A stretch of DNA of 64,000 nucleotides from Microbacterium neungamense (GCF_024971095.1 NZ_CP069717.1:868001-932000), one strand, 5' to 3'; positions 53,731 through 62,457 are shown, counted from the stretch's first letter. Notes: a model not told the origin generated them from the sequence alone. Numbers and translations are program-made.

Positions 53731-54915
53731 ATGGACGACAGGTACGGGACCGACGTGCTCGCCCCCGGCTGGAAGGAGCGCGGCTTCACGCGGGCCGTCG
53801 ACGTTCCCGCCGAGAAGGACCTCGTCGTCGAGGTCGCCGCGGACGGCTACTGCGGGGCGGTCACGCGCGTCGAGGCGGGCATGGTCGAGCTCGAGGACTG
53901 GAAGGGCCGGCGCCGCAGCTTCCCGCTCGGCGGCGGCTACCTGATCGACGGGAAGCCGGTGCGGCTCGTGCATCCGGTCGCGAAACCGCAGGGCCGGAAG
54001 CGCACCGCCTCGGGCTCCTTCGCCGTCGACGACGACCGCGCGCGGGTGGCGCTGCCCAGCCGCATCCTCGTGGAGGGCCGCCACGACGCCGAGCTCGTGG
54101 AGAAGGTGTGGGGCGACGACCTGCGGGTGGAGGGCGTCGTCGTGGAGTACCTGCAGGGCATCGACCTGCTCGACGGACTGCTGGCCGAGGCGCCTCCGAG
54201 CGAGACGCGGCGGTACGGGGTGCTCGTCGACCACCTCGTGCCCGGGTCGAAGGAGTCGCGCATCGCGGAGCAGATCCTGCGCGGCCCGCACGGCGCGCAC
54301 CTGAAGATCGTCGGGCACCCGTACGTGGACGTGTGGCAGTGCGTCACGCCGGCGGCGCTCGGCATCCGGGCCTGGCCCGAGGTCCCGCGCGGCACGGACT
54401 GGAAGACCGGCGTGTGCCGGGCGTTCGGCTGGCCCGTCGAGTCACAGGCCGACATCGCGCACGCCTGGAAGCGCATCCTGTCGCGCGTGCGCACGTACCG
54501 CGATCTGGAGCCGGCGCTCCTGGGCCGCGTCGAGGAGCTCATCGACTTCGTCACCGCCCCTCAACCGGTCGTTGAGCGAGCACCGGCGCAGCCGGAGCGA
54601 GACGAAACGCGTCTTTTCGCGAAGGTGTCGGGGCGTGGTGCGTTTCGTCTCCGTCGCCCTGCGGGCGTCGTCGCTCAACGACCGGGAGGGGAGCGAGCGA
54701 ATACGCTGGAGGGATGCCAGAACCGCGCACCTTCCGCGACGAGCCCGTGTCCTTCGTGCGCCGCAGCGGCCGGATGTCGGAGGCGCAGGAGCGGGCCTTC
54801 CGGGACCTCTCGCCGTTCTACCTCCTCGACGTCCCGCGCGACACGGCCTGGACGTCCGTGCATCCGGAGGCACGGCTCGACCCGGCATCCGCGTACGGCC
54901 GCGTCGCCCCGCTGA
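53731..54915 (+). CDS. DUF3097 family protein with repeat-derived extension
   Basis: This is a conserved actinobacterial protein of unknown function, with a TOPRIM-like core suggested by LPSRILVEGRHDAELVEKVW and YGVLVDHLVPGSKESR. The normal part runs from MDDRYGTDVLAPGWKERGF to about residue 276 (EELIDFVTAP). There an inverted repeat of about 120 bases begins, and the usual stop codon is gone. The frame stays open through the repeat and then 202 bases into trmB, adding about 118 low-complexity residues. The true functional end is probably near 54560. The extension is likely to be neutral or to destabilise the protein. The overlap with trmB is unusual. Confidence 0.8.
   Translation: MDDRYGTDVLAPGWKERGFTRAVDVPAEKDLVVEVAADGYCGAVTRVEAGMVELEDWKGRRRSFPLGGGYLIDGKPVRLVHPVAKPQGRKRTASGSFAVDDDRARVALPSRILVEGRHDAELVEKVWGDDLRVEGVVVEYLQGIDLLDGLLAEAPPSETRRYGVLVDHLVPGSKESRIAEQILRGPHGAHLKIVGHPYVDVWQCVTPAALGIRAWPEVPRGTDWKTGVCRAFGWPVESQADIAHAWKRILSRVRTYRDLEPALLGRVEELIDFVTAPQPVVERAPAQPERDETRLFAKVSGRGAFRLRRPAGVVAQRPGGERANTLEGCQNRAPSATSPCPSCAAAAGCRRRRSGPSGTSRRSTSSTSRATRPGRPCIRRHGSTRHPRTAASPR
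54565..54685. repeat. Large inverted repeat at the 3' end of the DUF3097 gene
   Basis: The left arm (54565-54610) and right arm (54640-54685) are reverse complements in two blocks: CCGGTCGTTGAGCGA against its complement, and GAGACGAAACGC against GCGTTTCGTCTC. A diverged middle separates the blocks. The sequence resembles REP-like elements I recall from Microbacteriaceae genomes. No second copy is in this window. Confidence 0.7.
54702..54707 (+). promoter_or_regulatory. Leaderless -10 box of trmB
   Basis: TACGCT ends 6 bases before the ATG at 54714 and lies just outside the right arm of the inverted repeat. Confidence 0.5.
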
Positions 54916-55439
54916 TCGTCGAGATCGGCTCCGGGCAGGGGCACGCGATCGTCTCCGCCGCCGCCTCCCGCCCGGATGACGACTTCCTGGCCGTCGAGGT
55001 GTTCCGCGCCGGGCTGGCGCGCACCATGCGCGACGCCGACCGCGCCGGCGTGCGCAATCTCCGCCTCGCCGAGGCGAACGCCCCCGAGGTCCTCTCCACG
55101 TACCTGCCGGAGGCCGCGGCATCCGAGGTCTGGATCTTCTTCCCCGACCCGTGGCACAAGAAGCGGCACACCAAGCGCCGGCTGGTCCGTCCCGGGTTCC
55201 CGGCGACGGCCGCGCGCGCCCTCCGCGACGGCGGGACGCTGCGCCTGGCCACCGACTGGGAGGGCTACGCGCTGCAGATGCGGGAGGTGCTCGACGAGGC
55301 CCCCGAGTTCGAGCGCGCGTTCGACGGGGACTGGGCGGAGCGCTTCGACGGCCGCGTGATGACCGCGTTCGAGCGGAAGGGCATCGCGAAGGGCAGGGAC
55401 ATCCGCGACCTCGCCTACCGCCGGGTGCCGCGGACGTGA
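54714..55439 (+). CDS. trmB: tRNA (guanine-N7-)-methyltransferase
   Basis: TrmB methylates G46 of tRNA with S-adenosylmethionine. The 241-residue product has LIVEIGSGQGHAIVSAA near 66 (AdoMet site), FLAVEVFRAGL near 90 and WIFFPDPWHKKRHTKRRLV near 142, the family signature. LRLATDWEGYALQM comes later. The start is set by the -10 box. The last bases overlap the next gene's GTG by 4 bases. Confidence 0.95.
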   Translation: MPEPRTFRDEPVSFVRRSGRMSEAQERAFRDLSPFYLLDVPRDTAWTSVHPEARLDPASAYGRVAPLIVEIGSGQGHAIVSAAASRPDDDFLAVEVFRAGLARTMRDADRAGVRNLRLAEANAPEVLSTYLPEAAASEVWIFFPDPWHKKRHTKRRLVRPGFPATAARALRDGGTLRLATDWEGYALQMREVLDEAPEFERAFDGDWAERFDGRVMTAFERKGIAKGRDIRDLAYRRVPRT

Positions 55440-56314
55440 GCCACGCCGCCCGGCTCGCCCTCGCGCCCGCCGCCGCCGTGTGCGCGGCGGCTCCGGCCTT
55501 CTTCGTGCTCGGCTGGACGTGGGCGGGCTGGGTCCTGCTCGCCGCCGGCGTCGGCGCCGCCGCGATGATCGAGCGACGGATGCCGGTGACGGCGGCCGCT
55601 GCCGCAGCGCGACGGGACGACCGGGGCGAGCGGCCCACGAGCGGTGGGCGGCGGCATCCGTCCCTCAGCCGGGATCTCTCGCTGATCGGGCTCGGAATGC
55701 TGATCGTGCACTCGATCCCGCTCGCCGCGGAGCTCGACGACGCGGCGATGCTGCGGTTCACGGCGGCACTCGGGGGAGCGGTGCTGGTGCCGTACGTCAT
55801 CTCGCGGTATGTGTTCCGCGACCGCGCGATCTCGTTCCCGTGGCGGAGCGGCCGCCGCTGGGGCCGGCTGCAGTGGAGCTGGCTGGTCGCGGTGCTGGTG
55901 CTGGGCTGGCTGATCCTGCCGTTCTACTTCATCACCAGCGGCGTGTACCGCAACTGGCCGGTGGTCGACACGCCCGAGCTGATCGCCCGGCTGTTCGTCG
56001 GCGTGGGCGCGGTCGGGATCTGGGACGAGCTGTTCTTCATCTGCACCGTGTTCGCCCTGCTGCGCCGTCATCTGCCCGACCACCTGGCGAACGTGCTGCA
56101 GGCTGTCGTGTTCGTGTCGTTCCTGTGGGAGCTCGGCTACCGCGCCTGGGGGCCGGTGCTGACCATCCCGTTCGCGCTGCTGCAGGGCGTCATCTTCCTG
56201 CGCACGCACTCCCTCGGCTACGTCGTGACCGTGCACCTGCTGTTCGACGCCGTCGTGTTCGCGGTGCTCGTGCACGCCCACAACCCCGGACTGCTGCCGA
56301 TCTTCCTGCTCTGA
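55436..56314 (+). CDS. CPBP-like intramembrane protease family protein
   Basis: The 292-residue product has about eight membrane helices. The segment VGIWDELFFICTVFALLRRH lies where CPBP (Abi) proteases have EExxxR, but the first glutamate is aspartate (DE), so catalysis is uncertain. FVSFLWELGYRAWGPVLTIP and VVTVHLLFDAVVFAVLVH would be the other motif regions (H and D). The family processes or binds lipid-anchored proteins in several bacteria. The GTG overlaps the trmB stop. Confidence 0.6.
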   Translation: MSHAARLALAPAAAVCAAAPAFFVLGWTWAGWVLLAAGVGAAAMIERRMPVTAAAAAARRDDRGERPTSGGRRHPSLSRDLSLIGLGMLIVHSIPLAAELDDAAMLRFTAALGGAVLVPYVISRYVFRDRAISFPWRSGRRWGRLQWSWLVAVLVLGWLILPFYFITSGVYRNWPVVDTPELIARLFVGVGAVGIWDELFFICTVFALLRRHLPDHLANVLQAVVFVSFLWELGYRAWGPVLTIPFALLQGVIFLRTHSLGYVVTVHLLFDAVVFAVLVHAHNPGLLPIFLL

Positions 56315-56372
56315 CATCCTTCCCTGGGAGTCCGGCCACCCGGGGCCGCCGCAGGAGTGGGAAGCTGGAAGG

Positions 56373-57671
56373 GTGCATGACCCGATCACGACCGCCACGA
56401 CGCTCGGCGACGCCGAGGTGCTGCGCCTGCGCGCGGACTTCCCGATCCTGCAGAGCGAGGTGAACGGGCATCCGCTCGTCTACCTGGATTCCGGGGCGAC
56501 CTCGCAGCGGCCGCTCGCGGTGCTGGACGCCGAGCGCACCTTCGCCACGACGCTGAACGCCGCCGTGCACCGCGGCGCCCACACGCTCGCGGCGGAGGCC
56601 ACCGAGGTGTTCGAGGATGCCAGGGCGACGCTCGCCCGGTTCATCGGCGCGGACGAGGACGAGGTCGTGTGGACCTCCAACGCCACCGAGGCCGTCAACC
56701 TGGTGGCGTACTCGCTGTCGAACGCGTCCTCGGGCCGCGGCGGAAGCGAGGCCGACCGGCTGCGGCTCGGCCGGGGCGACGAGATCCTCGTCACCGAGAT
56801 GGAGCACCACGCCAACCTCATCCCGTGGCAGGAGCTGGCCCACCGCACCGGCGCGGGACTGCGGGTGATCCCGCTCGACGACGACGGCGCGCTGCGCATG
56901 GACGAGGCGCGACGCCTGATCGGCACGCACACGCGCATCGTCGCCGTCACCCACGTGTCGAACGTGCTCGGGGTGGTGAACCCGATCGAGGAGATCGTCA
57001 CGGCGGCGCGGGAGGTGGGCGCGCTGGTGCTGCTGGACGCCTGCCAGTCGGCCCCGCACCTGCCGCTGGACGTGCACGCGCTGGACGTCGACTTCGCCGT
57101 GCTGTCCGGGCACAAGATGCTCGGCCCCACCGGCATCGGCGCGCTCTACGGCCGTCGCGAGCTGCTGGAGATCATGCCGCCGTTCCTCACCGGCGGATCG
57201 ATGATCACGACCGTGACGACGATGTCCGCCGAGTACCTGCCGCCGCCGCAGCGCTTCGAGGCGGGGACGCAGCGGGTGTCCCAGGCGGTCGCGCTCGCCG
57301 CGGCGGTCCGCTATCTCGAAGGCGTCGGCATGGCGCGGATCGCGGCCCACGAGGCGGAGCTGGGCGCCCGCCTGGTCGACGGGCTCGCGGCGATCGACGG
57401 CGTGCGGGTGCTCGGCGCCGGGATCGACCGTCCGCGGGTGGGTCTGGCGAGCTTCGACGTCGCCGGCGTTCACGCACACGACGTGGGGCAGTACCTCGAC
57501 GACGCCGGCATCGCGGTGCGCGTCGGCCACCACTGCGCCCAGCCGCTGCATCGCCGCCTGGGCATCACCGCCTCCACGCGGGCGAGCGCCTATCTCTACA
57601 CGACCCGCGACGAGGTGGAGGCCGTGATCGACGGCGTCGCCGCCGCGATCCGCTTCTTCCGGAGGGCATGA
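56373..57671 (+). CDS. sufS: Cysteine desulfurase SufS
   Basis: SufS takes sulfur from cysteine and passes it to SufU for Fe-S cluster assembly. The 432-residue product has the PLP lysine K248 in VLSGHKMLGPTGIGALYG, NATEAVNLVAYSL near 109, TEMEHHANLIPWQ near 144, and the active-site cysteine C388 in VRVGHHCAQPLHRRLG. The length fits SufS. The start is GTG at 56373. The stop overlaps the sufU start (TGATG). Confidence 0.95.
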   Translation: MHDPITTATTLGDAEVLRLRADFPILQSEVNGHPLVYLDSGATSQRPLAVLDAERTFATTLNAAVHRGAHTLAAEATEVFEDARATLARFIGADEDEVVWTSNATEAVNLVAYSLSNASSGRGGSEADRLRLGRGDEILVTEMEHHANLIPWQELAHRTGAGLRVIPLDDDGALRMDEARRLIGTHTRIVAVTHVSNVLGVVNPIEEIVTAAREVGALVLLDACQSAPHLPLDVHALDVDFAVLSGHKMLGPTGIGALYGRRELLEIMPPFLTGGSMITTVTTMSAEYLPPPQRFEAGTQRVSQAVALAAAVRYLEGVGMARIAAHEAELGARLVDGLAAIDGVRVLGAGIDRPRVGLASFDVAGVHAHDVGQYLDDAGIAVRVGHHCAQPLHRRLGITASTRASAYLYTTRDEVEAVIDGVAAAIRFFRRA

Positions 57672-58114
57672 TGACCTCGTCCGACCTGCAGGGGCTCTAC
57701 CAGGAGCTCATCCTCGACCACTCGCGCACGCCGCACGGATACGGGCTCCGTGGGGAGGTGGCGGCACAGTCGCATCAGGTCAACCCGACCTGCGGTGACG
57801 AGATCACCCTTCAGGTGCACCGCGCCGGGGACGGCACGATCGAGGCGGTGGCATGGGAGGGGCACGGATGCGCGATCTCGCAGGCGTCCGCCTCGCTCCT
57901 CGCCGAGCTCGCGGAGGGGATGCCGGTGGCGGAGCTGGCGCGCCGGATCGACGTGTTCCGCGAGGCGATGCGCTCGCGCGGTCGCGTCGAGCCGGACCCC
58001 GACCTGCTCGGTGACGCCGCGGCCCTGGGCGGGGTGTCGAAGTACGTCGCCCGCGTCAAGTGCGCCATGCTCGCCTGGGTCGCCGCCGAGGATGCGCTGC
58101 GGAAGCTGGACTGA
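57671..58114 (+). CDS. sufU: Fe-S cluster assembly sulfur-transfer protein SufU
   Basis: SufU accepts persulfide sulfur from SufS and binds zinc. The 147-residue product has the three conserved cysteines C41 (NPTCGDEI), C67 (GHGCAISQASASL) and C131 (RVKCAMLAW) and the aspartate near C41. It is coupled to sufS. The rest of the suf operon (sufB, sufD, sufC) is not in the window, so these two genes are a separate unit. Confidence 0.94.
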   Translation: MTSSDLQGLYQELILDHSRTPHGYGLRGEVAAQSHQVNPTCGDEITLQVHRAGDGTIEAVAWEGHGCAISQASASLLAELAEGMPVAELARRIDVFREAMRSRGRVEPDPDLLGDAAALGGVSKYVARVKCAMLAWVAAEDALRKLD

Positions 58115-58164
58115 CGTCGGGCGGACAAGGACGCCCCTCCGGAACTGATAAGCTCGTCCGGTAC

Positions 58165-58237
58165 GCCTCCGTAGCTCAGCGGATAGAGCGCCGGTTTCCG
58201 GTACCGTAGGTCGCAGGTTCGATTCCTGTCGGGGGCA
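58165..58237 (+). tRNA. tRNA-Arg, anticodon CCG
   Basis: The 73-base sequence folds as a cloverleaf. The acceptor arm is GCCTCCG with CGGGGGC (one G-T pair). The D arm has GCTCAGCGGATAGAGC, and the anticodon CCG is at 58198-58200 in a 7-base loop. The T arm has GCAGG-TTCGATT-CCTGT. One C-T mismatch is at the base of the anticodon stem. The 3' CCA is not encoded. TAAGCT at 58149 is a likely -10. A strong hairpin follows. Confidence 0.93.
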
Positions 58238-58240
58238 CGA

Positions 58241-58277
58241 ACGAGAGAAGGCCGCCCCGAGGGCGGCCTTCTCTCGT
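58241..58277 (+). terminator. Terminator of tRNA-Arg
   Basis: A perfect 16 bp stem (58241-58256 with 58262-58277) has a 5-base loop and starts 4 bases after the tRNA. It also ends the convergent SGNH gene. Confidence 0.85.
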
Positions 58278-58302
58278 TCTCAGGCCTCTGACGCCGTCCC
58301 CG

Positions 58303-59094
58303 CTACTTCGCCGGCTCCGGATCCGCCTCGTCCGCGGCCGTCACCGCCGCCGCGCGCAGGTCCTCGAGCGCTGCGGCGACCTTCTCCGCGAGGAACGCGT
58401 GCCCGGCATCCGAGGGGTGCTGGCGGCCGATGCCGACGTCGATGACGTCGAGGTAGTTCGCGTCGGTGATCCACTCCTCCTGCACGGGGGAGATGTACCA
58501 CCAGCCCCGCGCGGCGGCCAGAGCGGCCAGCTCCCGGTCGATCCGCGCGGTCGCCACGCCCACGGGCAGTTCGTGCGGCGCCGGGCCGAGGACGACGATC
58601 GCCGCCTCCGGGTAGGTCCGCGCCAGGGCGTCCCACGCGGCGTTCACCGCGGCGGCGTAGCCGGTGAGATCCTCGCGGCGGTCGTTGATGGAGCCCTGCA
58701 CGATCACGAGATCGGGGTCGAGTTCCGGCTCGAGCGCGGCGATGCGCTCGCCGAAGGTCGGCAGCCCTGGTCGCAGATACCCGCTGCCGCTCACTCCGCG
58801 GACGATCGTCTCGCCGTCCAGCAGCTCGGCCAGCCGGTACGCGTAGCCGCCCTCGGGCACGGTCGCGGCCGCGCCGAACGTCCACGAGTCGCCGAACACC
58901 AGCACCGTCGGATGCTCGGGCAGCTCAAGCGGGGCGGGCGGCGGGACGGCGGCGTCCGCCGCGGCGATGGGAGGCGTCTCGACGGGCGGCGTCCAGGGCC
59001 GCCAGACGCCCAGGACGACCCCGACGAGGACGGCCGCGGCACCCACGGCGGCCAGCACCGTGCGGCGCCGTCGGGTACGGGCGCGCAGCTTCAT
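58303..59094 (-). CDS. SGNH/GDSL hydrolase, membrane anchored
   Basis: The 263-residue product starts with a very basic stretch (KLRARTRRRR), then one membrane helix at about 12-30, a proline-rich linker, and a GDSL-type catalytic domain. The domain has the nucleophile block VLVFGDSWTFG near 66, the glycine block near SGSGYLRP, the asparagine block VIVQGSINDRRED and the histidine block VGIGRQHPSDAGH. These are blocks I, II, III and V of SGNH esterases. It is likely an extracellular esterase acting on a lipid or sugar ester. TACTCT ends 6 bases before the ATG. Confidence 0.88.
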   Translation of the reverse strand: MKLRARTRRRRTVLAAVGAAAVLVGVVLGVWRPWTPPVETPPIAAADAAVPPPAPLELPEHPTVLVFGDSWTFGAAATVPEGGYAYRLAELLDGETIVRGVSGSGYLRPGLPTFGERIAALEPELDPDLVIVQGSINDRREDLTGYAAAVNAAWDALARTYPEAAIVVLGPAPHELPVGVATARIDRELAALAAARGWWYISPVQEEWITDANYLDVIDVGIGRQHPSDAGHAFLAEKVAAALEDLRAAAVTAADEADPEPAK

Positions 59095-59100
59095 GGGATG

Positions 59101-59106
59101 AGAGTA
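59101..59106 (-). promoter_or_regulatory. Leaderless -10 box of the SGNH hydrolase gene
   Basis: TACTCT on the minus strand ends 6 bases before the ATG at 59094. Confidence 0.5.
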
Positions 59107-59170
59107 GGCGACGTTCGCCGGAATGCGAATTCGGACACGGATGCCGCGATCGCGGATGCCCCGACGGAAC

Positions 59171-59211
59171 CGGATCGCCCCTCCGGCCCGAGGGCGCGGA
59201 GGGGCGATCCG
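59171..59211 (-). terminator. Hairpin after the truncated sugar permease
   Basis: CGGATCGCCCCTCC (59171-59184) pairs perfectly with GGAGGGGCGATCCG (59198-59211), 13 bases after the permease stop on the minus strand. Confidence 0.75.
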
Positions 59212-59224
59212 AACGGTTCGCGTG

Positions 59225-59840
59225 TCACTTCAGGGTGCCCTGCGACACGGAGCCCTGCAGCTGCCGCTGGAAGAAGACGTACACCAGCAGCACCGGCGCG
59301 ATCGTGATGAACACCGCGGCGAACAGCGCGCCCTGGTCGACCTCGTAGCCTGCGGCGGAGGCGAAGGCGGCCATGCCCTGGGAGAGCACGTACTGCCCCT
59401 GGTCGGTGTTCAGCGCGACCGGCAGCAGGAACTGGTTCCACAGCCCGAGGAAGTTCAGGATCGCCACGGCCGCGAGCCCGGGCTTGGCCATCGGCAGCAT
59501 CACCTGGAAGAACGTGCGCCACTCGCTGGCGCCGTCCACGTAGGCCGCCTCCTGGATCTCGTACGGCAGGGACTTGAAGAACGAGAACAGGAAGAACACC
59601 GTGAACGGCAGCGCGAACGCGACGTAGGTGATGATCAGACCCGGCAGCGTGTTCAGCAGCCCCATGCCCTGCAGGATGAAGAACAGCGGGACGATCGCGA
59701 GGAACACCGGAAGGGTGAGCCCGGCGAGCATCAGGTAGTAGATCGCCCGGCTGCCCGGGATCGAGAACCTCGCGAGCACGTAGGCGCACATCGAGCCGAG
59801 CAGCATCACCAGCAGCAGCGCGACGCCGACGACGATGACG
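59225..59840 (-). pseudogene. Sugar ABC transporter permease (MalG-like), 5' end deleted
   Basis: About 200 codons of an inner-membrane sugar permease of the MalG/AraQ type remain. They start around AVIVVGVALLLVMLLGSMCA and continue through YYLMLAGLTLPVFLAIVPLF, the EAA loop EIQEAAYVDGASEWRTFFQV with MLPMAKPGLAAVAIL, to a normal C terminus. About 70-80 N-terminal residues with the first helix are missing. Above about 59845 the frame runs antisense to the kinase fragment. No partner permease, binding protein or ATPase gene is nearby. It is a deletion remnant. Confidence 0.78.
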
Positions 59841-60704
59841 GCCGGCCCCGAGCGCGCCGCCGACGGCGTCATGACGGCGATCGAGGGCGCCCTCGCCGGC
59901 ACCGGTCTCGCGCTTGCGGACGTCGCGGTGATCACCGCGGCGATGGCCGGGCAGCGCACGTCGGGCGACGACGACTGGCTGCGGCGACGGCTCGCGCAGC
60001 ACGGGTTCGCGGGACGGCTCACCTTCGAGTCCGACCTGCTCGCCACCTACTTCAGCGGCACCGCGGCACCCTTCGGCTACGCGCTGGTGTCCGGCACCGG
60101 CGCCTGCGTCATCCGCGTCTCGGCGGGGGTCATCGAGGCCACCGGCGACGGCCTGGGCTGGCTGCTCGGCGACCGGGGGAGCGGCTTCTGGATCGGCCAC
60201 CGCGTCGCCAAGGCCGTGGTCGGCGATCTGGACGGCACCGGCCCCGCCACCGGGATGACTCCGCGCGTGATCGCCCACCTCGGCGTGCACACCGGCGGGC
60301 CGGGCGCCGAGGGGCGGTCGCAGGCGCTGATCGGTGTCGTCGGCGCCCTCTACGCGCGCCCGCCGATCGAGCTGGCCGGCCTCGCCCCGATCGCGTTCGC
60401 GGATGCCGGCGACCCGGTCGCCGCCGGCATCCTGCGCCGCGCCGGCGAAGAGCTCGCCGACACGCTCTCGGCGGTGCTCTCCGGTCCCGGGCCGCTCGTG
60501 CTCGGCGGCAGCGTACTGTCGCGATCGGGGCCGGTGCGCGACGCGTTCCTGCACCGGCTCGGGACGGTCGCGGACCGGCTCGAGCCGCGGCCGGTGGCCG
60601 ACGGCGCCGTGGGCGCCGGGCAGCTCGCGCTGCGGGCGGCCGGCGTGGTGCCCACGGAGGAGACGCTCCTGGCGCTCACCGCCTCCCTCGCACGCTTCCG
60701 CTGA
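59841..60704 (+). pseudogene. BadF/BadG-type sugar kinase (N-acetylglucosamine kinase-like), 5' end deleted
   Basis: About 287 codons remain, from ERAADGVMTAIEGALAGTGL, through VAVITAAMAGQRTSGDDDWL, ALVSGTGACVIRVSAGVIEA, GDGLGWLLGDRGSGFWIGHR and LVLGGSVLSRSGPVRDAFLH. The phosphate-1 strand with the DGGGT motif, which starts this fold, is missing along with about 45 residues. The first ATG (59871) is internal to the conserved part and has no ribosome binding site. It meets the permease remnant head to head. It probably phosphorylated an amino sugar imported by the lost transporter. Confidence 0.75.
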
Positions 60705-60774
60705 CCCGCCGCCGCGGCGCCGGCGGGAAGGCCGGTGCCGGCGGGAGCCCGCGGATGCCCGGGTCCCGGGCATC

Positions 60775-60780
60775 TAGACT
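60775..60780 (+). promoter_or_regulatory. -10 box of argS
   Basis: TAGACT ends 9 bases before the ATG at 60790. Confidence 0.5.
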
Positions 60781-60789
60781 GGGACACCT

Positions 60790-62457
60790 ATGAGCCCCGA
60801 ATCCCTCGCCGCCGCCGTCCTCGCCGTCCTCACCCCGATCGCGGCGGAGCTGCGACCGGACGAGGACCTCGGGCTCTCGGCATCCGATGTCGTGCTCGAC
60901 CGCCCGCGAAACCGCGAGCACGGGGACTGGGCGACGAACGTCGCGATGCGGCTCGCGAAGCGCCTGGGCACCAGCCCCCGGGAGCTCGCCCAGCGCGTCG
61001 CGGACGGCCTCGCCGCGACCGACGGCATTGCCGGCGTCGAGGTCGCCGGCCCCGGGTTCATCAACATCCGCCTGGACGCGGCCGCCGCCGGCGCGCTGGC
61101 GAAGACGATCGTCGACGCCGGGGCGGAGTACGGCCGCAACGACACCCAGGCCGGCCGGTCCATCAACATCGAGTTCGTCAGCGCCAACCCCACCGGTCCG
61201 CTGCACATCGGCCACACCCGCTGGGCGGCGCTCGGCGACGCCATCGCACGGCTGCTGGCCGCCTCCGGCGCTACCGTTGCGAGGGAGTTCTACATCAACG
61301 ACGCCGGGGCGCAGATGGAGCGGTTCGCAGCATCCATCGTGGCGGCGGCCAAGGGGCAGCCGACCCCCGAGGGCGGGTACACCGGCAGCTACATCGCCGA
61401 CCTCGCCCAGCGCGTCCTGGCCGCCCGTCCCGACTTCCTCGACCTTCCCGATGACGAGCAGCGGCTCGTCGCCCGCGAGCTCGGCTACGAGTACCAGCTC
61501 GCCGAGCAGAAGGACTCGCTGTCGAAGTTCAACGTCGAGTTCGACGTCTGGTTCTCCGAGCGCACGCTGCACGCCCCCGCCGCGGACGGCGGCCCGAGCC
61601 TGGTGGACCGGGCGGTGGACCGCCTGCGCGAGCAGGGGCACGTCTTCGACCGGGACGACGCCGTGTGGGTGCGCACCACCGATTTCGGCGACGACAAGGA
61701 CCGGGTGATCCGCCGCTCGAACGGCGAGTACACCTACTTCGCCGCGGACGCGGCCTATTACCTGAACAAGGGCGACCGCGGCTTCGAGCACAAGATCTAC
61801 CTGCTCGGCGCCGACCACCACGGCTACGTGCACCGGCTCAAGGCGCTCGCCGGCGCGGCCGGGGACGACCCGGACAAGGACATCGAGGTGCTCATCGGGC
61901 AGCTGGTCTCCGTCGGCGGAGCCCGGCTCAGCAAGCGCGCCGGCAACATCATCGAGATGGACGATCTGCGCGAATGGCTCGGCACTGACGCGCTGCGGTA
62001 CTCGCTGGAGCGCTACCCGGCCGATTCGCCCCTGGCGCTCGATCCCGAGCTGCTGCAGAAGCGCACCAACGACAACCCCGTCTTTTACGTGCAGTACGCG
62101 CACGCGCGCACGCACAACGTCGCCCGCAACGCCGCGGACTCCGGGGTTGACCGATCCGAGTTCGCCCCCGACCTGCTCACGCACGAGACCGAGTCGGCGC
62201 TGCTGGGCGCGCTGCAGGAGTTCCCGCGGATCGTCGGCTTCGCGGCCGAGGTCCGCGAGCCGCACCGCGTGGCCCGCTACCTGGAGGAGCTCGCCGGGCT
62301 CTACCACCGCTGGTACGACAACTGCCGGATCATCCCGCAGGGCGACGACCCGGTCGAGGCGGTGCACCGCACCCGGCTGTGGCTGAACGACGCCACCGGG
62401 CAGGTGCTGCGCAACGGGCTGTCGCTGCTCGGCGTGTCCGCCCCGGAGCGGATGTGA
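60790..62457 (+). CDS. argS: Arginyl-tRNA synthetase
   Basis: ArgS charges tRNA-Arg. The 555-residue product has the class I signature PTGPLHIGHTRWAALGDAIA near 135-155 (HIGH present), EFYINDAGAQMERFA, the RLSKRAGNIIEMDDLREWLG region where the KMSK site would be (SKRAG, without KMS), and a C-terminal DALR anticodon-binding domain (RYLEELAGLYHRWYDNCRII). A DALR-type helical bundle ends the chain. It lies 2.6 kb downstream of the Arg(CCG) tRNA gene on the same strand. Confidence 0.96.
   Translation: MSPESLAAAVLAVLTPIAAELRPDEDLGLSASDVVLDRPRNREHGDWATNVAMRLAKRLGTSPRELAQRVADGLAATDGIAGVEVAGPGFINIRLDAAAAGALAKTIVDAGAEYGRNDTQAGRSINIEFVSANPTGPLHIGHTRWAALGDAIARLLAASGATVAREFYINDAGAQMERFAASIVAAAKGQPTPEGGYTGSYIADLAQRVLAARPDFLDLPDDEQRLVARELGYEYQLAEQKDSLSKFNVEFDVWFSERTLHAPAADGGPSLVDRAVDRLREQGHVFDRDDAVWVRTTDFGDDKDRVIRRSNGEYTYFAADAAYYLNKGDRGFEHKIYLLGADHHGYVHRLKALAGAAGDDPDKDIEVLIGQLVSVGGARLSKRAGNIIEMDDLREWLGTDALRYSLERYPADSPLALDPELLQKRTNDNPVFYVQYAHARTHNVARNAADSGVDRSEFAPDLLTHETESALLGALQEFPRIVGFAAEVREPHRVARYLEELAGLYHRWYDNCRIIPQGDDPVEAVHRTRLWLNDATGQVLRNGLSLLGVSAPERM

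Noticed and set aside
58165..58237. tRNA-Arg as an integration site
   Set aside because: There is no repeat of the tRNA 3' end downstream and no integrase in the window.
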